Notes: generated from the sequence alone by a model not told the origin. Shown: positions 25,838 through 34,716, numbered from the stretch's first letter. The stretch: 52,211 bases of DNA from Elusimicrobia bacterium GWA2_62_23 (GCA_001799635.1 MGTV01000002.1:1-52211); one strand, 5' to 3'. Made by a program: numbers and translations.

Positions 25838-26719
25838 ATGAATATTTCTCTTTTACTTTTGCCGGCGCTGGCGGCGTGGGCGCCGCTGCGGGCGGGGGCG
25901 GCGGCCGCGCCTCCCAAGGTGGTTTATGGCGCGGATGACCGGCGCGACCTTTACCAGGTCGCCGACCCCGGGCTCCTGAAGTCCGCCGGCTCCACGGCGG
26001 CGCTTTTTGAGCGCTCCCGCGTGCAGGCCGGAGGCGCCGGGCAGCGGGCGTTGCTGGTGCTCAGGCCGTATGGAAAGGAATTCAACTTGTGCCGCCGTGA
26101 GCCGTTCTTTGAGCAGGGAACCGGGGCTTTCTGCACCGGCGCGCTGGTGGCGCCGGACGTGGTGCTGACGGCCGGACATTGCGTACGGGAACTTTATGAC
26201 TGCCGGCAGACGGCTTTTGTCTTCGGGTTCGCGCTGGGCGCCGCGGGTCAGGCCGCGGACAGCGTCCCTATGGAAGATGTGTATTACTGCAGGGAACTTC
26301 TGGACAGGGAGGAGCAGAAGCCCGGCGCCGACTGGGCGCTGGTCAGGCTCGACCGGCCTGTGGCCGGGCGGGCGCCGCTCGCGGTTTCGCGTACCGAGCC
26401 GGCCGCTGGAGCCCCCCTTTTTGTGATAGGCCACCCTTCCGGCCTGCCGACCAAGGTGGCGGGCGGGGCCAATGTGCGCGACGCCTCCCCGCCCGGCTAT
26501 TTTGTCGCCAACCTGGACACTTACGGCGGCAACTCCGGAAGCCCCGTGTTCAACGGGGAGACGGGGCTTATAGCCGGCGTGCTGGTGCGCGGCGAGAAAG
26601 ACTACGCTTTCGACGAGGATGAAAATTGCCGCGTCTCAAATATCTGCGCGGACGACGGCTGCCGCGGGGAGGACGTTACCCGGATCTCGTCCGTTCGGTT
26701 CCCACACGGAGGTTTTTAA
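25838..26719 (+). CDS. Secreted trypsin-like serine protease (S1 family)
   Basis: 293 residues with signal peptide MNISLLLLPALAAWAPLRAG. The catalytic triad is complete: His114 in LTAGHC, Asp165 in ADWALVRLD and Ser233 in GGNSGSPVF. The region between signal peptide and protease (about 25-90) may be a propeptide. Cysteines around the His and near the C-terminus suggest disulfides, as expected for an exported enzyme. The specificity pocket cannot be assigned confidently. It lies between two receiver genes in the signalling cluster, 98 bp after one and 13 bp before the next. That is unusual for an extracellular protease and may point to regulated secretion or a periplasmic signal-processing step. 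Confidence 0.92.
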   Translation: MNISLLLLPALAAWAPLRAGAAAAPPKVVYGADDRRDLYQVADPGLLKSAGSTAALFERSRVQAGGAGQRALLVLRPYGKEFNLCRREPFFEQGTGAFCTGALVAPDVVLTAGHCVRELYDCRQTAFVFGFALGAAGQAADSVPMEDVYYCRELLDREEQKPGADWALVRLDRPVAGRAPLAVSRTEPAAGAPLFVIGHPSGLPTKVAGGANVRDASPPGYFVANLDTYGGNSGSPVFNGETGLIAGVLVRGEKDYAFDEDENCRVSNICADDGCRGEDVTRISSVRFPHGGF

Positions 26720-26732
26720 TGGGGAGGCGCGC

Positions 26733-27101
26733 ATGAAACGCATTCTGGCCGTGGACGACGACCCGGCGATGGTGGGATACTATAAGACGCTCCTGCCCGA
26801 GGCCGGTTACGAGGTAATGGCCGCCATGGACGCCACCGCGGCGTTGATACTCTTCCGTGAGTTCCGTCCCGACCTGCTCGTACTGGATATGCAACTGCCC
26901 GCCGGCGGCGGCGGACAGGTGTTCGATATCGCCCGCGGCGCCGGCACCGGCGTCCCGGTTATATTCGTCACCGGCCTTCCGGGCAAAGCCGCGGAATTCA
27001 TGACCTCCCATGCCGGGGTGCGTGTTTTTGCCAAACCGGTGGATTCGAACCTGCTCCTGGCCTGCGTGGCGGAACTGCTGCAAAGGGGCCGCACGGCCTG
27101 A
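26733..27101 (+). CDS. Single-domain response regulator (receiver)
   Basis: 122 residues from ATG 26733 with a GGGGAGG ribosome site. The acidic pocket ILAVDDDP, phospho-acceptor D52 (LLVLDMQLPAGGG), VIFVTGLPG switch and FAKPVD lysine motif are all present. No output domain follows. It sits 41 bp ahead of the HD-GYP protein gene, making that phosphodiesterase-like protein a plausible partner; many bacteria fuse a receiver directly to HD-GYP. Confidence 0.92.
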   Translation: MKRILAVDDDPAMVGYYKTLLPEAGYEVMAAMDATAALILFREFRPDLLVLDMQLPAGGGGQVFDIARGAGTGVPVIFVTGLPGKAAEFMTSHAGVRVFAKPVDSNLLLACVAELLQRGRTA

Positions 27102-27142
27102 ACCGCGCATTATGTCCTGCGCGTGTTCTATCTATATACAAG

Positions 27143-28663
27143 ATGACCGAAGACTTTAACGAGCTCGTCAAAGAAGCTGGGGAACTGGGCAACTATTTTT
27201 CGACCACCTGGTGGAGGCTTTCCCATCGGTGCTCTTTGCTCCATCCCCGCTGGAAGCGGAAAGTCCTGGAATATGTCAGGCGTTCTCTCGGAGAGCGGAG
27301 CCGCTTCTATCTGACCCTGGCGGAGGTCGAAAAGGAATACTCCGACAGGATGCCTGGGAAAGTGTTGCTGCATTTCCTGCGCACACTAAAAGAGATCAGG
27401 TACCTCTCTGAAAATTCACTGCTGCCCCCGCGCGTTCCCGAGGAGCCCGTAGTCGCGGTGCCACCGTCGCCATGCGCTCCTGCGGAGCCCGTGGTCCTCT
27501 TGTTGGAGTGGGAGGCGCGTCCGGAGCCGCCAGCGGCGCTTTTTCAAGCGCCGGAACCTCCGGTAACTCCGGAGGCCGTAGCTCCGTCCGGGCCGGAGTT
27601 GAAAATCCGGTCAACGGATGGAAATGCGGAGTTTCCTCGGAAACCGTTCGTGCAGCTGGAACTGGAGGCGGAGGAGATATATCGCGGCCTTCTGGCCGCG
27701 GCCAGGGAATACATGATTTATCCCGACCGGCCCCGGGGAGGGGCGTATGAGGAAATAGCAGCCGTTTGCGATCCCTCCCTTGAAACTCTGAAAACGAATA
27801 CGGTGCTTCTTAACTATATATCATTATCTTCCGCGGAGAATTATCTTTACGCCCACACCGCTAACGTTGTTGTTCTCAGCCAGGCCATCGCGCTGGACCT
27901 TAAGCTCTCGCAGGATGAAATTCGTCTGCTCTCCTTCTGCGCCATGGCCCATGACTGGGGGATGACGGAATATCGGGAACTCTCCTCGAAAAAAGAGTAT
28001 TTGACCGACGCGGAATATTCACGGGTTGCGCTTCATGTGGAGGCTGGCGTGGCCAGGCTTGACAACCTGGCTGACATGGACCCGCGCCTAAAGGAACGGA
28101 GCGGAAAAATTGTCCGCCAGGTGCACGAGCGTGTCAACGCCGGCGGTTATCCCTTCAGGCTCCGGGGCAAGGAAATAGACCTCCTGGCCCAGATCCTAGG
28201 CGCCGCCGATGTTTATGAGGCTATGACGCACCCGAGAAGTTGGCGTGAAGCTTTCTCCCCCGCGGAAGTGGTGAAGCAATTTATAGAGCGGAGGGGCGGC
28301 CAGGAATTCAACCCGCAGATATTGAAGGCCATCATACACGTTCTCTCCATTTATCCGCCCGCTTCTTTGGTGGCGCTTTCAAGCGGGGAAATCGCCCGTG
28401 TAATAAAACTGCGCAAGGGCTCGCTCACAAGGCCGCAGGTCGAGATCCTTCTGGATGCGGACTTCGTCCCGGTTCAGGGCCCGGTGCTGGATCTGTATGA
28501 GGACCCTCTTCGCGCCGGAATAGTCCGGCCGGTTTCCCTGGCCGAACTGAAAAGGATTCATCCCGAATCCGCCGCCGGCTTGGAAGCGGCGCGCTGGTGG
28601 GAAGGGAATAGAGAGGCGGAGCCCCGGAGCGTTCCGGCCTGTTCGCGGGAAGCGGTTTCATGA
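27143..28663 (+). CDS. HD-GYP-domain protein with variant catalytic motifs (putative c-di-GMP phosphodiesterase)
   Basis: 506 residues. The N-terminal ~150 residues are not recognised and lead to a Pro-rich linker. The HD-GYP domain spans roughly residues 235-440: AHDWG (H270/D271), a later LHVEAG, QVHERVNAGGYP (H328, GYP at 335-337) and DVYEAMTHPRSW. The usual HDIGK and HHER-D-G-x-GYP motifs are altered to HDWGM and VHER-N-A-GGYP. The metal ligands H and D remain but the conserved lysine and one histidine are changed. Activity on c-di-GMP is therefore uncertain; it may be a slow enzyme or a sensor. The preceding receiver gene could supply the regulatory input. Confidence 0.85.
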   Translation: MTEDFNELVKEAGELGNYFSTTWWRLSHRCSLLHPRWKRKVLEYVRRSLGERSRFYLTLAEVEKEYSDRMPGKVLLHFLRTLKEIRYLSENSLLPPRVPEEPVVAVPPSPCAPAEPVVLLLEWEARPEPPAALFQAPEPPVTPEAVAPSGPELKIRSTDGNAEFPRKPFVQLELEAEEIYRGLLAAAREYMIYPDRPRGGAYEEIAAVCDPSLETLKTNTVLLNYISLSSAENYLYAHTANVVVLSQAIALDLKLSQDEIRLLSFCAMAHDWGMTEYRELSSKKEYLTDAEYSRVALHVEAGVARLDNLADMDPRLKERSGKIVRQVHERVNAGGYPFRLRGKEIDLLAQILGAADVYEAMTHPRSWREAFSPAEVVKQFIERRGGQEFNPQILKAIIHVLSIYPPASLVALSSGEIARVIKLRKGSLTRPQVEILLDADFVPVQGPVLDLYEDPLRAGIVRPVSLAELKRIHPESAAGLEAARWWEGNREAEPRSVPACSREAVS

Positions 28664-28745
28664 AGGCAGGCAAAGCGCCGGCTTATGGAGTATTCTGCTA
28701 AACTATGGTGGTGAGGTTTCGCCAAGTGGCGGAGGGGAATTCGAC

Positions 28746-30824
28746 TTGAAAGAGGAAATGGCCAGGTTCAACGTTTTCTTGTCTGCCGGCGCCCGCTATC
28801 TGGTCCCGTTTTTCGTGCTGCTGGCCGCCCTGTTGCTGCGTCTCTCCGGAGCGGAGCAGATAGACGCTTTCCAAAATATAGTCTTCGACGGCTTTCAGAA
28901 ACTCTCGCCGCGGGTCTACTCGGCCGCGCCGGTGAGGGTGGTGGACCTGGACGACGAGACCCTGGTCCGTCTCGGGCAGTGGCCCTGGCCGCGCACCAGG
29001 CTGGCGGCGCTGGTGGACACCCTGGCCGGGGGAGGAGCGGCCGTGATAGCCCTGGATTTTGTGTTCCCGGAGCCGGACAGGAGTTCCCCGGCGGAGCTTG
29101 TAAAACTGCTGCCTGACGCCCCAGGCCTGGCCGCGCTGAAGAAGCGCGCCCTGCTGCTGCCCGGCAACGACGCGGCCTTCGCCGCGGCCATAGCCCGGGC
29201 CAAAGTGGTTGCGGGCTACGCCCTCTCCCTCCGCGAGAGCGGCGCGGCTCCGGCCCTGAAGGCCGGCTTCGCTTATTCCGGGGACGACCCCTCCCTCTAC
29301 CTGGAGGAATTCCCGGGAGCGGCGGTGAACATCCCGGAGATTGAGGCGGCCGCCGCCGGCAACGGCTGCTTCAGCATCCCCGCCGGCAGCGACGGCGTGC
29401 TGCGCAGCATTCCCATGCTGCTGCGGCATGGCAGCCAGGTGGTGCCGTCTCTCGTGCTGGAGACGCTGCGCGTGGCGCAGGGGGCCTCCTCCATACAAGT
29501 GAAATCCGCCGGGGCCAGCCTGGTCTCCAGTTTCGGCGAGCATACCGGTATAACCAGCGTGAAGACCGGCAACCTCGTTATTCCCACCGATCCCTCCGGC
29601 CGCATGCTGCTGCGCTATTCAGCGGAGGCGCAAGGCCGCGTGATCCCGGCCTGGAAGTTCTTCGCGCCCGGCGAGGAGCCTGACGTGAAGGACGCCATCG
29701 TCCTGCTGGGCGCCAGCGCCTCCCGGCTGATGGACCTCCATCCGACTCCGCTCTCCAGGGCCTATCCGGGCGTGGAGGTGCACGCGCAGGCCATAGAGCA
29801 GGCCCTGGCCGGAGAGTTCCTGCAGCGCCCGGATTGGGCCGACGGCGCGGAAATAACCAGCACGCTGGCCGTCGGCCTCTCCCTGTTGCTGCTGCTGCCG
29901 CGCCTCGGTGCCTGGTGGTGCGGCCTCATGGGGCTGCTGGCCGCCAGCGTCGCGTTCCCGTTCTCCTGGTACGCCTACGCCCGCCTTGGCCTGCTGCTCG
30001 ACCCGGTCTTTCCCGCGGCGGCGGCCCTGGCCGTCTACATTACCTCCTCCTGGCTGGGCTACGTCAGGGAGGAAAAGGAGCGGCGCAAGCTGGAGGTGCT
30101 GGACCAGGTCAAGGACGAACTGGTCTCAACCGTTTCTCACGACCTGCGCGGGCCGGTGAACGGCATGATTATGATAATTGAGATGATGGCGCGCGGCAGT
30201 TACGGCCCGCTGACGGACAAGCAGAAGCACTACCTGGCGTTGATGAAGGACTCCGGCCGCAAACTGACTGCTTTCGTCACCAACGTACTGGACGCCGCCA
30301 AGATCCGCGCCGGCAAGCTGGAATTCCACAAGCAGGACGTCAAGGCGCAGGAAGTGCTGCCCGCCCTGGCCGACCTGTTCGCGCTCAGCGCGGCCTCCAA
30401 GGGCGTCAAACTGGAATACAGGCTGGCCGACGGCCTCCCTTCGTTCCCCGTCGATCGGGAGAAACTGGAGCAAGTGGTCAACAACCTTATCGGCAACGCC
30501 ATCAAGTTCACGCCCCCGGGCGGTACCATTACCCTGGAGGCGGAGCAGGACGGGGAATTCCTGCGCTTCACCGTCCGCGATACCGGCATGGGCATAGCGC
30601 CGGAGGACATCGGCAAGCTTTTCAGGAAGTTCGCGCAGGTGGACCTTGCGGCCCAGAAGGACCAGAAGATCGCCGGCACCGGCCTCGGCCTCTCCATCTG
30701 CAAGACCATCGCCGAGGCCCACGGCGGCCGGATCTGGGTAGAGTCGGAGAAGGGCAAGGGGGCGGCTTTCCGCTTCACTATCCCTAAAAGCGCCCCCGGG
30801 GGCGCGGAGGTAAAAGCGCAATGA
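28746..30824 (+). CDS. CHASE2-domain sensor histidine kinase
   Basis: 692 residues from TTG 28746 (GGAGGGG upstream); ATG 28758 is an equally possible start. One N-terminal membrane segment is followed by an extracytoplasmic CHASE2 domain (VRVVDLDDETLVRLGQWPWP, AVIALDFVFPEPD, VLLGASASRLMDLHPTPLS). Three membrane helices follow (about residues 370-440). The kinase core has phospho-acceptor His465 in STVSHDLRGPVNGM, N box VVNNLIGNAIKFTPPGG, DTGMGIAPEDI and GTGLGLSICK. CHASE2 senses unknown extracytoplasmic cues. It overlaps the next gene by 4 bp and is two genes away from a FecR-domain protein; CHASE2 and FecR genes often co-occur. Confidence 0.93.
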   Translation: MKEEMARFNVFLSAGARYLVPFFVLLAALLLRLSGAEQIDAFQNIVFDGFQKLSPRVYSAAPVRVVDLDDETLVRLGQWPWPRTRLAALVDTLAGGGAAVIALDFVFPEPDRSSPAELVKLLPDAPGLAALKKRALLLPGNDAAFAAAIARAKVVAGYALSLRESGAAPALKAGFAYSGDDPSLYLEEFPGAAVNIPEIEAAAAGNGCFSIPAGSDGVLRSIPMLLRHGSQVVPSLVLETLRVAQGASSIQVKSAGASLVSSFGEHTGITSVKTGNLVIPTDPSGRMLLRYSAEAQGRVIPAWKFFAPGEEPDVKDAIVLLGASASRLMDLHPTPLSRAYPGVEVHAQAIEQALAGEFLQRPDWADGAEITSTLAVGLSLLLLLPRLGAWWCGLMGLLAASVAFPFSWYAYARLGLLLDPVFPAAAALAVYITSSWLGYVREEKERRKLEVLDQVKDELVSTVSHDLRGPVNGMIMIIEMMARGSYGPLTDKQKHYLALMKDSGRKLTAFVTNVLDAAKIRAGKLEFHKQDVKAQEVLPALADLFALSAASKGVKLEYRLADGLPSFPVDREKLEQVVNNLIGNAIKFTPPGGTITLEAEQDGEFLRFTVRDTGMGIAPEDIGKLFRKFAQVDLAAQKDQKIAGTGLGLSICKTIAEAHGGRIWVESEKGKGAAFRFTIPKSAPGGAEVKAQ

Positions 30825-32122
30825 AAAGACGCGCCAGGACAGTTTTACTGCTGGCGCTGGCCGCCTTGGCGGCCGCGGCCTGCCCGTTATGCGCCGGCAC
30901 GGCGCCGGCTGAAGTAACTTTCGAACAGGTGCTCGCCAGGCCCGATGACCCCGACCTGAATTACCGCTATGCGCTGGCGCGCGTCGAGGCCGGCGACCTG
31001 CTGCCGGCTCTTTCGGCCCTGGAGCGGGTGATAGCCGCGGCGCCGAAGCGCTACGAGGCCCTGCTGGTGCACGCCCTCGTGCTGTATCGCCTGGAAAGCC
31101 TGGACGAAGCCTCCCGCGAGCTGGAGGTGCTGGAGAAGCTGCCGCTCGAGCCGGGCCTGCGGGCCAGGATCCGGCAGCTGCAGGCCGATATAAGCCGGCG
31201 CCAGAGCTCCTTCCGCGTGAGCGCCAGGCTGGGCGGAGGGGTGGAGAATAATTCCAACCGCAAGGCCTTGCCCTCCTCCGGTAAAATGCTGTTCAACGAC
31301 GGCCTGGTGGACGTTTCCGCGGCGGGCAAGGCGGACACCAGCGTGGCGCTGTTCGCCGGGGCGGACTTCTGGCAGGACCTCGGCTCGGCCAAAGGGCACG
31401 AGCTTTCCGAGTCCATAACCTACTACCGCACCGAGCAGGGCAGGGTAAAGCCGCTGAACATGGACGCGCTGTCGGCGCGCGTCGCGGGGCGCTACCGGGC
31501 GTCCGCCGCCGACGCCGTGCTGGAACTGAAATATGCGGAGGTCATGCTGGCGCGAAGATCATACCTGCGCAATCCGGGCGCGGCGCTGCGGCTGGAGAGG
31601 CGTTCCCGGAGTTCGCTCCTTTTCCTGGAGGAGAGTTTCTCTCTCCAGCGTTTCGTAAAGAACCCCGTCTCCTCCGGGGCGCCGGACAGAACCGGCAGTT
31701 CGGCCAGGGTTTCGCTGGGCTGGGAGCGGCAGGCCGGGGCGGCCATGCGGCTGGGCGCGGAGTACGGCCTTTCCTGGAAGGCCGCGGCCGTGGCCATTTA
31801 TAATTACGCGGAGCATTCCCTCTCGCTCAGCCACGTCTGGTTCCCCGGCAAGGGCGCCTTTCTGGAATCTTCCCTCGGCTGCTCGCTGGCCTCCTACCCG
31901 ACGCCAAACACCTTCGTCAGCAGGCGCCGCCGTAAGGATACCGCGCTGAAAGCCGGTCTGACGCTGGGTCTGCCGCTCGGCCCGGCCTGGCGGGCGCTGC
32001 GCGACGTCTTGTTGAGCGTTTCCGGAGAAGCCCAGAATTACAGGTCCACCATAACCAATTACTCGTACAGCAACTACAAGGCCGGCCTGACGCTGTCTTG
32101 GCGCTGGCAGGCCGGGTTTTAA
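30821..32122 (+). CDS. Exported TPR plus outer-membrane beta-barrel protein (DUF560/SLAM-like)
   Basis: 433 residues with signal peptide (TVLLLALAALAAAACPLCAG) and a cysteine near its end. Residues ~40-125 form TPR-like helices (NYRYALARVEAGDLLPALSA, YEALLVHALVLYRLESLDEA). From about residue 130, alternating strands rich in aromatic and small residues end in a terminal phenylalanine (LTLSWRWQAGF), the usual signal for outer-membrane barrel assembly. This TPR-barrel arrangement resembles surface lipoprotein assembly modulators (DUF560). It overlaps the CHASE2 kinase gene by 4 bp and lies 14 bp before the FecR-domain gene. A role in surface display or sensing is inferred; the substrate is unknown. 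Confidence 0.75.
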   Translation: MKRRARTVLLLALAALAAAACPLCAGTAPAEVTFEQVLARPDDPDLNYRYALARVEAGDLLPALSALERVIAAAPKRYEALLVHALVLYRLESLDEASRELEVLEKLPLEPGLRARIRQLQADISRRQSSFRVSARLGGGVENNSNRKALPSSGKMLFNDGLVDVSAAGKADTSVALFAGADFWQDLGSAKGHELSESITYYRTEQGRVKPLNMDALSARVAGRYRASAADAVLELKYAEVMLARRSYLRNPGAALRLERRSRSSLLFLEESFSLQRFVKNPVSSGAPDRTGSSARVSLGWERQAGAAMRLGAEYGLSWKAAAVAIYNYAEHSLSLSHVWFPGKGAFLESSLGCSLASYPTPNTFVSRRRRKDTALKAGLTLGLPLGPAWRALRDVLLSVSGEAQNYRSTITNYSYSNYKAGLTLSWRWQAGF

Positions 32123-32136
32123 ACGGAGGCGAAACC

Positions 32137-33387
32137 ATGAGAGAAAAGATCCTGACCGTATTGACGACCCTGGCGCTGCAGACCGGGGCCTGGGCGGCGC
32201 AGCCCGTGAAGGTGGGGGTGGCCGCGGCCATCAGGGGGCGCGCGGAAGTTCTCCGGGCGGGAGCGCGCGCGGAGCCAAAGACGCTGGCCGGCGGGGATGT
32301 GGTCTGCCTGGACGATAAGATTTCCACCGGAGACAAGGGACAGGTGCAGATCGTGCTGCTGGACGAGACCGTCTTCACCATCGGGCCCAACTCCGCGGTG
32401 GTCCTCGATAAGTTTGTTTACGACCCGGCCTCCGGGGCCGGCGAGGTTTCCGCGGACGTGGTTAAAGGTTATTTCAGGTTCGTCACCGGCAAAGTGGCCA
32501 GGAAATCGCCCGGGGCCGTGAAAGTGAAAGTGGCGGCCGGGACCATAGGCGTGTTCGGCACCATAGTTTCCGGCGCGGTTAACGGCGACCAAAGCCTGGT
32601 GGTCCTCGAGGGCCCCGGCGCCTTCAACAACGCTGGCGAGAAGTCCGGGCGCGTAGTCGTGGAGGGCCCTTCGGGAGATCACGTTACGTTGAACCGCCCG
32701 GGTTACGCGGTGACGGTGGGGCCGCAGGGAGTATCCGGGGCCTACCGGCCTGAGCCGGAACTGCTAAATGAACTCGGCGCGGCCCTGATCCCCGGCGCAG
32801 GCCGCAGGAACGGAGAGCGGGAGACCGTGTCCCCCGCCTACGACTCGGCCGACTACGTCTCGGGACAGGCCGCGGCCGCCGGGCTTGACGGCCTGAAAGG
32901 ACTCTCCTATATCTCCGGGCTGAGCGACGAACTGGACGAACTGGGCGGCGATACCTCTCAGAATTTGTCGGGTCTTACCGACCCGGGCTGGGACGACGTG
33001 CGCAAGATTAGCGGCACGGCCACGCTGGCCACCGGGGCCGGCTCCGGGTTCTTCACTCCCGGCAGTGTCTGCGCGGGAGGCGTGCTGAACTGTATGGGAA
33101 CCTGGGATTATTCTCTGAGTATCAACTTCGACACGCGGAGCATACTGGCGAGCGCCAGCATAGCCAGTACCAACATCAACGACACCATCACCAACGTGCC
33201 GGTCAGTTATGCGGCACTTACGGGGGATGCGGTGTTCTCCGTGCCCACCGGGGACAGCAACGGTACTTATATCTGGACTTTTTCCAACATGGGCTGGAAC
33301 ACCCACGACATAACCGTAGAAGGAACCTGCGCCTACAACAGCGGCGCCGACGAGGGCTCCTGCGCTTCCGAATTCGTCAGCCGCTAG
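32137..33387 (+). CDS. Exported FecR-domain protein
   Basis: 416 residues from ATG 32137 with GGAGG upstream; a longer in-frame start inside the barrel gene is rejected. A signal peptide ends near TGAWAAQ. The FecR domain (about residues 35-185) shows GDKGQVQIVLLDETVFTIGP, VKGYFRFVTGKV, VKVAAGTIGVFGTI and HVTLNRPGYAVTV. The C-terminal half is low in known motifs, with a beta-rich ending that includes two spaced cysteine pairs. There is no transmembrane segment or anti-sigma region, so unlike classical FecR it is probably wholly extracytoplasmic. It may pass a signal to the CHASE2 kinase encoded two genes upstream. Confidence 0.88.
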   Translation: MREKILTVLTTLALQTGAWAAQPVKVGVAAAIRGRAEVLRAGARAEPKTLAGGDVVCLDDKISTGDKGQVQIVLLDETVFTIGPNSAVVLDKFVYDPASGAGEVSADVVKGYFRFVTGKVARKSPGAVKVKVAAGTIGVFGTIVSGAVNGDQSLVVLEGPGAFNNAGEKSGRVVVEGPSGDHVTLNRPGYAVTVGPQGVSGAYRPEPELLNELGAALIPGAGRRNGERETVSPAYDSADYVSGQAAAAGLDGLKGLSYISGLSDELDELGGDTSQNLSGLTDPGWDDVRKISGTATLATGAGSGFFTPGSVCAGGVLNCMGTWDYSLSINFDTRSILASASIASTNINDTITNVPVSYAALTGDAVFSVPTGDSNGTYIWTFSNMGWNTHDITVEGTCAYNSGADEGSCASEFVSR

Positions 33388-33388
33388 G

Positions 33389-34699
33389 CTAGAAGTCCAC
33401 CCGGCGGCCCTCCATGGCCGCGAAGCAATCCAGCCGCCCGGCCGCCCGGGCGCGGCAATATTCCACCAGTTTGTCCATGGTTTCGTCGTTATGGTCGGGA
33501 TCGTGGTGGATGAAGGCCAGCCGCTTCACTCCGGCGGTGACGGCCGAATCCACCACGTCGCTGAAAGTGCTGTGCCCCCAGCCTTTGCGCGACGCGTATT
33601 CCTCTTCGGTATACTGCGCCTCGCGGATCAGCAGGTCGCAGCCGCCGTAGAACCGCGTCAATTCCGAGTCCTGGCGGCGCGCCACGTCGGTAGCGCCGTT
33701 GAGCCTGGCGAAGGTCTCATGATCGCTGATGTACGCCACCGAGCGGCCGTCGCAGTCCGCCCTGAAGCCGATGGCGACGCCTGGGTGGTTGAGATGCGTG
33801 AATGAAACCGTTACCTTCCCTATCTGTACGGCCCCGGACATTTCTATGAACTTCAATTCCGCCCCCAGGCTGGTGAGCGGGATCGGGAAGTAGTCGGCCG
33901 CCATGCTGCCTTTGAAGATCCCTTCCAGCGAGCCATGGGCGCCGTGCACGTTGTAGATGCTGAAGTTGTTGGCCGGGTTGAACAGCGGCACGAAGAAAGG
34001 AAAGCCCTGGATATGGTCCCAGTGCGTGTGTCCCACAAAAATGTGGCCGGAGAGCGGCCGGCCTTTGAATTCCCTGGCCAGCGAGAAGCCCAGGCCGCGG
34101 ATGCCGGTGCCGCAGTCGAAGATAAGGACCTCGCCGCCTACGCGCAGCTCCACGCAGGCGGTATTGCCGCCGTAGCGCACTGTAGATTGTCCGGGTGTAG
34201 GGCAAGAACCGCGCGTGCCCCAGAACTGCGCGTAGTCGGGGACCGGCGCGGCTGCTGGGACGGGGACCGGCGCTGCGGCGGCTGCCGGCTTTGGCGGCGC
34301 GGGGGGCGCAGGGAACGGGGCGGCCTTGCCGGAAAGTAGCTCGGCCGCTTTTGAAAGCAGTGTGTCCGGCTCGAACGGCTTCACCACGTAACTGTCGGCT
34401 CCGGCGTTGGCGGCCTGTTCCTTGTCGGTGGAGAAAGACTTTGTAGAGGTAATTATCACCTTTACGCCCTTAAAGGCGGGGTCCCCTTTTAACTTGGCGC
34501 ACAACTCGTAGCCGTGCATCCTGGGCATCATCAGATCGGAAACCACCAGGTCTGGTTTGAAGGCTTGGGCCTTTTCCCAGCCGTCCTGCCCGTCCATGGC
34601 CTGCAGCACTTCATAGTCGGCGGCCAGGACGTCGGCCGCCACCTCCCGCATAATGGCGTCATCGTCAACTACCAAGGCTTTGGGTCTTGTTTGCGTCAT
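33389..34699 (-). CDS. Receiver-metallo-beta-lactamase fold fusion protein
   Basis: 436 residues. An N-terminal receiver has D12-D14, phospho-acceptor D55 (LVVSDLMMPRMHG), a TSTKS switch and the VVKPFE lysine motif. A Pro/Ala linker (about 123-155) leads to a metallo-beta-lactamase domain beginning FWGTRGSCPTPG, with metal ligands in HTHWDH (H224, H226, D228, H229), SDHE and a C-terminal FIHHDPDH. The GTRGS...RYGGNT opening is typical of phosphodiesterase-type, RNase Z-like and phnP-like hydrolases. The substrate is unknown; a cyclic nucleotide or phosphodiester is plausible. No membrane segment is present, so it is cytoplasmic. It converges with the FecR gene, one base between stops. Confidence 0.9.
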   Translation of the reverse strand: MTQTRPKALVVDDDAIMREVAADVLAADYEVLQAMDGQDGWEKAQAFKPDLVVSDLMMPRMHGYELCAKLKGDPAFKGVKVIITSTKSFSTDKEQAANAGADSYVVKPFEPDTLLSKAAELLSGKAAPFPAPPAPPKPAAAAAPVPVPAAAPVPDYAQFWGTRGSCPTPGQSTVRYGGNTACVELRVGGEVLIFDCGTGIRGLGFSLAREFKGRPLSGHIFVGHTHWDHIQGFPFFVPLFNPANNFSIYNVHGAHGSLEGIFKGSMAADYFPIPLTSLGAELKFIEMSGAVQIGKVTVSFTHLNHPGVAIGFRADCDGRSVAYISDHETFARLNGATDVARRQDSELTRFYGGCDLLIREAQYTEEEYASRKGWGHSTFSDVVDSAVTAGVKRLAFIHHDPDHNDETMDKLVEYCRARAAGRLDCFAAMEGRRVDF

Positions 34700-34716
34700 T
34701 GGGGTCCCCTTTGAGC

